This document shows, one piece after another, positions 31,546 through 34,944 of a stretch of DNA of 34,944 nt. The stretch is from contig JAHEBA010000033.1 in NCBI GenBank assembly GCA_024642465.1, positions 1 through 34,944 on the forward strand. The letters are read 5' to 3'. This stretch comes from Alphaproteobacteria bacterium. Lineage in GTDB: Bacteria; Pseudomonadota; Alphaproteobacteria; Rhizobiales; Aestuariivirgaceae. The notes under the pieces are model-generated. The model made no database searches and had not been told where the DNA came from. It was given only the letters and a program-made list of their open reading frames with translations. The position numbers and the translations under genes were made by a program. Positions within the stretch are counted from its first letter, which is position 1; every line of letters begins with the position of its first letter.

Positions 31546-32235
31546 CTAGCCCGGCTTGAACAGATCGTCATGCACGCTCGCGCTGGCCACGCCGTCGCCA
31601 TTCATGGCTTGTGCGCCCACAGGCGATCGCAGCAGGTCGAAAACCCCGTCGAACTCTTCCTTGGAGTTGATGTGTGGATAGGGCTCATCCGGAACCGGCA
31701 ATTGCAGAAACTTGCACAGTGGCTCCCAGCCGTCCTTGGCTTCGAAAACCAGCAACCGGTCAGGACCGATTGCCTCCTTTACCCGCGCCACATGCGCATT
31801 GAAGGCGGCAATCACGGCGTCCCTGTCGCCGACGTCGCCACCAACATGATCGTCGATCGTGGCCTTGATCATCCGACCCCATTTGGTTCCTGCGTACAGC
31901 TGCTGAATCGTCGGGCTGAAGATCGTATCCTGCGTGGAGTCAAACCACTTTGCGGCATCACGCACCGACAGCACTATCTTTGCGTCTGGATAGAAATCGG
32001 CAAGTTCCCGCCAGTAGTTCGAAGCCGGAAAATCAACAGTGGCCGCAAAGTTCGCGAAGATGGCGTCCCAGTCAGGTTTGCCGGCCGCCGCATCGAGCCA
32101 CAGATCCACGTGTCCCGCATTACCCAGCACTTCGCTCATGTGATAGCACGGCGCCTGAAGCAACTTTTCGAGCGCGACTTTCAAGGATGCCGTACCTGTG
32201 CGGCCAAACCCGGCGCCGATTACTTGAAATTTCAT
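31546..32235 (-). CDS. Sulfotransferase family protein
   Basis: This 229-residue protein is a P-loop-like sulfotransferase of the short, soluble type. The 5' phosphosulfate-binding loop is GAGFGRTGTASLK (residues 7-19), followed by CYHMSEV and the 3' phosphate region VLSVRDAAKWF. The LLVFEAKDGWEPLCKFL segment toward the C-terminus is typical. Substrates of this group are largely unknown; its pattern resembles the family often found with marine bacterial and eukaryotic members. CAGGGAA lies just upstream of the ATG. No PAPS synthesis genes are nearby. Confidence 0.9.
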   Translation of the reverse strand: MKFQVIGAGFGRTGTASLKVALEKLLQAPCYHMSEVLGNAGHVDLWLDAAAGKPDWDAIFANFAATVDFPASNYWRELADFYPDAKIVLSVRDAAKWFDSTQDTIFSPTIQQLYAGTKWGRMIKATIDDHVGGDVGDRDAVIAAFNAHVARVKEAIGPDRLLVFEAKDGWEPLCKFLQLPVPDEPYPHINSKEEFDGVFDLLRSPVGAQAMNGDGVASASVHDDLFKPG

Positions 32236-32468
32236 TTCGTTCCCTGCCGCCTTCTGCGTTCGCCTGTTGATGCCGAGCGATCCGTTATCGGAGCATATTC
32301 GAGTTGCAGGTCAGAGCAAAGAAGATCACCTGGCCCGCGACTCCACCCTCCCCTTGCCCCCCTGCGTATGCCGGGGGCCAGTTACAACGCCTGCAATCTG
32401 CTGCCCCACCCGGTGGATTCTGTCTCCCGCCGGAATGACGGCTTCCCATTGCCTTCGTCCCAATCCCC
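32236..32468. other. Gene-poor gap upstream of the sulfotransferase
   Basis: No convincing gene is visible. The stretch holds the likely promoter region of the sulfotransferase gene near 32240-32310 (moderately AT-rich) and, from about 32380, the dispersed-repeat-like sequence described separately. Confidence 0.5.
32414..32440 (-). repeat. REP/dispersed-repeat-like sequence (GTCATTCCnGC...GGAATCCA type)
   Basis: Read on the minus strand, this sequence starts CGTCATTCCGGCGGGAGAC and ends AGAATCCA. It resembles the imperfect palindromic intergenic repeats of the form GTCATTCC-GCG-A-GC-GGAATCCA, common in many proteobacterial genomes. Only one copy was seen in this window, so its repeat status is inferred from general resemblance. 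Confidence 0.4.
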
Positions 32469-32495
32469 TTGACATTCTGCTTAAATTCCTATACA
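32469..32495 (+). promoter_or_regulatory. Sigma-70-like promoter candidate TTGACA / TATACA
   Basis: A perfect TTGACA (32469-32474) is followed after 15 bases by TATACA (32490-32495) in a locally AT-rich patch; an alternative -10 one base upstream gives closer to normal spacing. The spacing is short for a housekeeping promoter. It points to the small ORFs at 32657 and 32935, with about 150 bases of leader. Confidence 0.4.
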
Positions 32496-32525
32496 TGTAT
32501 TCCTACCTTGCCCACTCCGGTTCGT

Positions 32526-32604
32526 CCGCGGGAGAGTGCACCCTCGTCAGGTCACGCGGTGGGCGGGGGCATCTAGGTCCTGTTGTGAAGGGCGCCTGAC
32601 CGCG
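32526..32604 (+). other. GC-rich leader with mutually exclusive pairings
   Basis: Three segments can pair in alternative ways. CCGCG (32526-32530) pairs with CGCGG (32555-32559). CGCGGT (32555-32560) also pairs with ACCGCG (32599-32604). GTCAGG (32546-32551) pairs with CCTGAC (32595-32600), which overlaps the previous partner. This resembles an attenuator or riboregulator, but GC-rich DNA yields such complementarity often and I recognise no known riboswitch class. Confidence 0.25.
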
Positions 32605-32656
32605 CTCCCTGGCTTCAGGGCCGGCTGACACCGACCCGATCCGGAAGGATCGCGTA

Positions 32657-32749
32657 ATGCACAACCTGTCTGCTTCGTGCCGGACAGCAATACGAAACGC
32701 CGCAATCCAGGTCATGGAGAACGGCGCGAGGACCGGCAGGTCCGAGTAA
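32657..32749 (+). CDS. Small ORF (30 residues) with good ribosome binding site
   Basis: The ATG at 32657 is preceded at seven bases by GGAAGGA (32643-32649) and opens a 30-residue frame ending at TAA 32747-32749. The peptide is soluble, amphipathic and ordinary in composition, with a helix-like LSASCRTAIRNAAIQVMENG stretch. I recognise no family. It could be a small gene, a leader peptide for the downstream ORF or a fragment of a decayed gene. Confidence 0.35.
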   Translation: MHNLSASCRTAIRNAAIQVMENGARTGRSE

Positions 32750-32934
32750 AGCTGTTCGGCCAAAAGGGACGGAGAGAGCGGAAAGCCGGCAGCGCCTCGT
32801 GTGCGGAGCGCCATGCGCGCTACAGATTTTCATATGAGTTGAGCAGAGCGCATGGTGCTCCGCCCTCCACCACCATGCCACGGCTGCAAGAGCAGCGCGT
32901 GAACGAGAACTGCTGCCCTTCAAGGAGCCCGATC

Positions 32935-33183
32935 ATGAGCAAGGTTCACCCCCGCCGCCGCCCTACCCGGTTCTGCGGCGAAAACGGTCTCACTGCCGCT
33001 GCCAGTCACGCCATCCGGTCAGCCAGCGCCGCAGGGTGCACATTGCCCGAGGAATGGCTGGACGCGATTCTGGAGGGAACGGTCAAGGACACGTTGCAGG
33101 ATCTGGGCTGGCGCAGCAATTGCGGTTCGCGGCGCTGCCGCCGGGCAGCAAGTTGCCGCCAGTTTCCACACCGCACGGCCTGA
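32935..33183 (+). CDS. Hypothetical small protein (82 residues)
   Basis: The ATG at 32935 has AAGGAG seven bases upstream (32922-32927), one of the best Shine-Dalgarno sequences in the window. The 82-residue product has a basic start (MSKVHPRRRPTRFCGENG), a plausible acidic helix (TLPEEWLDAILEGTVKDTL) and an Arg/Cys-rich tail that reads less like protein, which may mean a late frameshift. I recognise no family. It converges on the TPR gene with a two-base gap between stops. It may belong to one transcript with the 30-residue ORF at 32657. Confidence 0.45.
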   Translation: MSKVHPRRRPTRFCGENGLTAAASHAIRSASAAGCTLPEEWLDAILEGTVKDTLQDLGWRSNCGSRRCRRAASCRQFPHRTA

Positions 33184-33185
33184 TC

Positions 33186-33803
33186 CTAGATCTTCTGGTC
33201 GTATTCCTGCTCGAGTTCGCGGATGCGGTCGTCGATGTTGTCGAGGTTCGGGTTGATCATCTTCGCCCGCCGCAGCGCTCTCAGCGCCGCCCGCCCGTTG
33301 CCGCGTTCCTTCTCGATCTCGCTGAGGCCGGAAAGAGCCCCGTAGTGGCGCGGTTCCAGCGCCAGCACCTGGCCGATATCGGACAGCGAACTCGTGTAGT
33401 CGCCGCGCAGGAAATGCACCGTCGCGCGCCGGTTCCAGCCCTCCACGAAGTCGGGATAAAGCTCGACCACCGTATCGAGAATTGCCAGCGCCGGACCGTA
33501 GGACTTGGCTTCTGCCGCCTCGCCCGCCTGCTTCATCAGCACGTCCGCCGTCGGGCTGCCGGAGCGAAGCCACATCGCCTGGATGGCGTTTTCCAGCACT
33601 GCGGCCATGTCCTTGTCGTCAACCTGGCGCAGCTGCGCGAACAGCCGGTCCAGCACCTCTTCCGGGTCGGCGTTGGCGTCGGGGTTGTGCAGGTTCGGCC
33701 CTTCGATGGTCGAATGCACGTCGCCCGCATTCTGGGCCAGCACCGTACTGGTGATGCAAAGCAGCCCCATGAGGCCTGCATACCTGACAATCCGTGTATT
33801 CAT
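33186..33803 (-). CDS. Exported TPR-repeat protein
   Basis: This 205-residue protein begins with a signal peptide (MNTRIVRYAGLMGLLCITST, cleavage near Leu-Ala-Gln) and continues with tetratricopeptide repeats from about residue 45 to 190. Examples are the segments SYGPALAILDTVVELYPDF and DYTSSLSDIGQVLALEPRH, each with the expected Ala/Tyr/Pro spacing. It is probably a periplasmic or lipid-facing scaffold; partners are unknown. The start at 33803 is chosen because it gives the best signal peptide; an alternative ATG at 33815 adds four residues. Neither has a strong ribosome binding site. Confidence 0.87.
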   Translation of the reverse strand: MNTRIVRYAGLMGLLCITSTVLAQNAGDVHSTIEGPNLHNPDANADPEEVLDRLFAQLRQVDDKDMAAVLENAIQAMWLRSGSPTADVLMKQAGEAAEAKSYGPALAILDTVVELYPDFVEGWNRRATVHFLRGDYTSSLSDIGQVLALEPRHYGALSGLSEIEKERGNGRAALRALRRAKMINPNLDNIDDRIRELEQEYDQKI

Positions 33804-33845
33804 GACCACCACCATAGCAAACCATTGTGGCGTGAAAAACACGAA

Positions 33846-33871
33846 ACGCCGCAGGAGGGTTCCTGCGGCGT
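33846..33871 (-). terminator. Strong intrinsic terminator downstream of rpmJ
   Basis: ACGCCGCAGGA (33846-33856) pairs with TCCTGCGGCGT (33861-33871), an 11-base perfect stem around a four-base loop. On the minus strand it is followed by TTTCGTGTTTTT. It lies 47 bases past the rpmJ stop and 43 bases before the TPR start, so it separates these two minus-strand genes. Confidence 0.85.
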
Positions 33872-33917
33872 GTTCAAAAACTGGTTATATGGCCCGGATG
33901 GCCGGACCGTCGCGATA

Positions 33918-34043
33918 TCAGCCCTGGCGGGCCTTGAAACGCGGGTTCACCTTGTTGATCACGTACAGCCGGCCACGGCGGCGTACGACGCGGTTGGCGC
34001 GGTGGCGCTTTGCAAGCGACTTGAGCGAGTTGCGGATCTTCAT
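33918..34043 (-). CDS. rpmJ: 50S ribosomal protein bL36, cysteine-free type B
   Basis: This 41-residue, highly basic protein is bL36 ([21 protein letters not shown] at the start, [12 protein letters not shown] at the end). It lacks the CxxC...CxxxxH zinc ribbon of the type A form, as is usual in alphaproteobacteria, so it is the ykgO-like type B. The ribosome binding site is weak. It forms a single-gene unit ended by the strong hairpin at 33846-33871. It is below common ORF length limits. Confidence 0.95.
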   Translation of the reverse strand: MKIRNSLKSLAKRHRANRVVRRRGRLYVINKVNPRFKARQG

Positions 34044-34213
34044 TGGACCGGTCTTTCAATTCAAAGCCGCGCGGAGCGGATGTCAGCCACGCGCGGCCTC
34101 GTTAAAAACTAGGCGGAACATAGTTGCGCGCGTCTACGCTGTCAACTACCACAGGGCGCGGCAATGCGCACCTGTTTTGCCGCCCGCAAATGGCACTTCC
34201 GGAGCCTCGCCAG

Positions 34214-34435
34214 ATGGCGTTCATCGAACAACACGAACTGCTTCTCACTTGGACCGCATTTGGCACCGGGATCGGCCTCATCGCCCTCAACGTAAGGCGT
34301 GAGCACCGCCCCAAGAAATCGCTCGACGTATCGATCTGGCCAACCACGCCGTTCATGCTGGCAGGCGCCTTCCTGGCCATGCTGGCCGCAGTCCACCTGC
34401 TTACCCTCTACGGCATCGAGAAACCGCCGCGTTGA
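34214..34435 (+). CDS. Small two-helix membrane protein
   Basis: This 73-residue protein has two hydrophobic segments, LLTWTAFGTGIGLIALNV and PFMLAGAFLAMLAAVHLLTLYG, joined by a charged loop (RREHRPKKSLDVS), giving a helical hairpin with the loop probably in the cytoplasm. GGAG (34201-34204) lies nine bases before the ATG at 34214. An in-frame Met at 34124 has no site. I know no named family; similar small genes sit near rpmJ in relatives, from memory. The function is unknown. Confidence 0.75.
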   Translation: MAFIEQHELLLTWTAFGTGIGLIALNVRREHRPKKSLDVSIWPTTPFMLAGAFLAMLAAVHLLTLYGIEKPPR

Positions 34436-34570
34436 GGCTGTTTGCGCGCGGACCGATCATGAACGCCGGCATGTGAAGGTGTTCACATCAGGTTCATTGC
34501 CAACCCGCTATTGTCTTCTTCAACACTGCAACGCGGCCCCTGAGCCGCCCAAGGATTGGAAAGGACGAAA

Positions 34571-34747
34571 ATGGCCCGCCCCGCAACATATTCACCCGGT
34601 CTGCTGGTTGATGCGGGCCTCGATCCGTCCGCCGGTTTTCCGGTTCCCGACAACTACCGCACCCCTGGCGCCCGGCGTTCCGGCCTCGGCCCCACCACCA
34701 GCGAAGTCCCCGGCGTCCTGTCGGCGATGGATCGCCTGCTGCTCTAG
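34571..34747 (+). CDS. Hypothetical small protein (58 residues)
   Basis: This frame has a good Shine-Dalgarno (GGAAAGG, 34558-34564, six bases before the ATG). The product is soluble, Pro/Gly-rich and without a membrane segment, opening MARPATYSPGLLVDAGLDP, then NYRTPGARRSGLGPT and a short helix ending MDRLLL. It is probably conserved only in close relatives. The function is unknown. A possible terminator follows directly. Confidence 0.65.
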   Translation: MARPATYSPGLLVDAGLDPSAGFPVPDNYRTPGARRSGLGPTTSEVPGVLSAMDRLLL

Positions 34748-34748
34748 C

Positions 34749-34775
34749 AGTCCGGTTCCGGACCGCGCCGGTTTT
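34749..34775 (+). terminator. Possible terminator after the 58-residue protein gene
   Basis: GTCCGG (34749-34754) and CCGGAC (34757-34762) form an inverted repeat with a tight two-base loop. A second CCGG then leads into TTTTT (34771-34775). Alternative folds using the second CCGG place the stem next to the T-run. Confidence 0.4.
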
Positions 34776-34872
34776 TGCGATCAATTGCCCCATGTCCATC
34801 TGTCCGTAATGTTGGCACCTTAACCCGCCTTTGGGGATCGAATAACAAGACTGCTGACCATTGGGAGGTAAC

Positions 34873-34944
34873 ATGGCGCGCAACATTCTCATTCTCGGAG
34901 CCTCGTACGGCTCGCTGCTGGCAACCAAGCTGATGATGGCCGGT
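34873..34944 (+). CDS. Rossmann-fold dehydrogenase or reductase, N-terminal fragment
   Basis: Only the first 24 residues lie in the window; the gene runs off the right edge. They read MARNILILGASYGS, then LLATKLMMAG, a beta-strand, glycine-rich turn and helix typical of NAD(P)-binding. The GASYGS turn resembles octopine/ketopantoate-reductase-like proteins of Rhizobiales, but the fragment is too short to decide. GGGAGG (34863-34868) lies four bases before the ATG. Confidence 0.8.
   Translation, partial: MARNILILGASYGSLLATKLMMAG

Noticed and set aside
32505..32650. Known riboswitch or structural RNA (glycine, guanidine, 6S, SRP, RNase P)
   Set aside because: I compared remembered consensus cores with this leader and found no adequate match; only generic GC-rich pairing is visible.
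32503..32814. Minus-strand frame of 103 codons in the gene-poor patch
   Set aside because: It has no ribosome binding site or domain, and the composition is Arg/Pro-rich without pattern. The plus-strand small ORFs there have far better start signals.

Overview
The window reads as a high-GC alphaproteobacterial chromosome segment, most likely from the Hyphomicrobiales (Rhizobiales) or a near relative. The support is the set of lineage-typical small genes (GapR/DUF2312, DUF1244, DUF1036, DUF6356, two DUF465 genes), the cysteine-free bL36, a short-Q-loop cytochrome bd (CIO type) followed by a DUF2474 peptide, and family members whose sequences look rhizobial. I see no tRNA, rRNA, CRISPR array, integrase, transposase or phage gene. 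Almost all of it looks like core chromosome, densely packed, with many convergent gene pairs only a few bases apart.

Layout. 0.3-1.7 kb: a possible frameshifted small secreted-protein gene and a DadA-like FAD oxidoreductase. 1.8-4.5 kb: two divergent DUF465 genes, then purE-purK (AIR to CAIR) and rpsU. 4.5-7.7 kb: a class III nucleotide cyclase, a tiny predicted secreted peptide, a YafJ/EgtC-like glutamine amidotransferase, a DUF6356 gene and a divergent Lrp/AsnC regulator with an inverted repeat between them. 7.7-9.7 kb: a minus-strand run of a bitopic alpha/beta hydrolase, an unrecognised polytopic membrane protein and a small protein resembling aa3-oxidase subunit IV. 9.9-17.1 kb: a protein-isoaspartate methyltransferase fused to an erythromycin-esterase domain, facing a minus-strand series pepF - DUF3445 (HODM) - ABC1 kinase - helix-hairpin-helix protein. 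17.3-22.7 kb: an orphan NtrC-type response regulator, a YcbB-like L,D-transpeptidase and a DUF882 (M15-like) protein, probably a cell-wall group. 22.9-25.5 kb: cydA-cydB-DUF2474. 25.5-29.9 kb: gapR, DUF1244 and N-formylglutamate amidohydrolase on the minus strand, then DUF1036, pyruvate kinase and a LysE exporter on the plus strand. 29.9-32.2 kb: a membrane-fused spermidine-synthase-like protein and a sulfotransferase. 32.2-33.2 kb: a gene-poor stretch holding a dispersed-repeat-like sequence, a promoter-like element, a GC-rich leader and two small ORFs with good Shine-Dalgarno sequences. 33.2-34.9 kb: a TPR protein, rpmJ (type B), two small conserved-looking proteins and the start of a Rossmann-fold gene cut by the window edge.

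No obvious defence or mobile system is present. The observations most worth a second look are: the cydA start, where the expected ATG is followed in frame by a stop codon and then a TTG that fits the family N-terminus; the methyltransferase-esterase fusion; the 24-bp-period repeat and palindromes upstream of the DUF882 gene; and the small transcription unit with a possible alternative-pairing leader at 32.47-33.18 kb.
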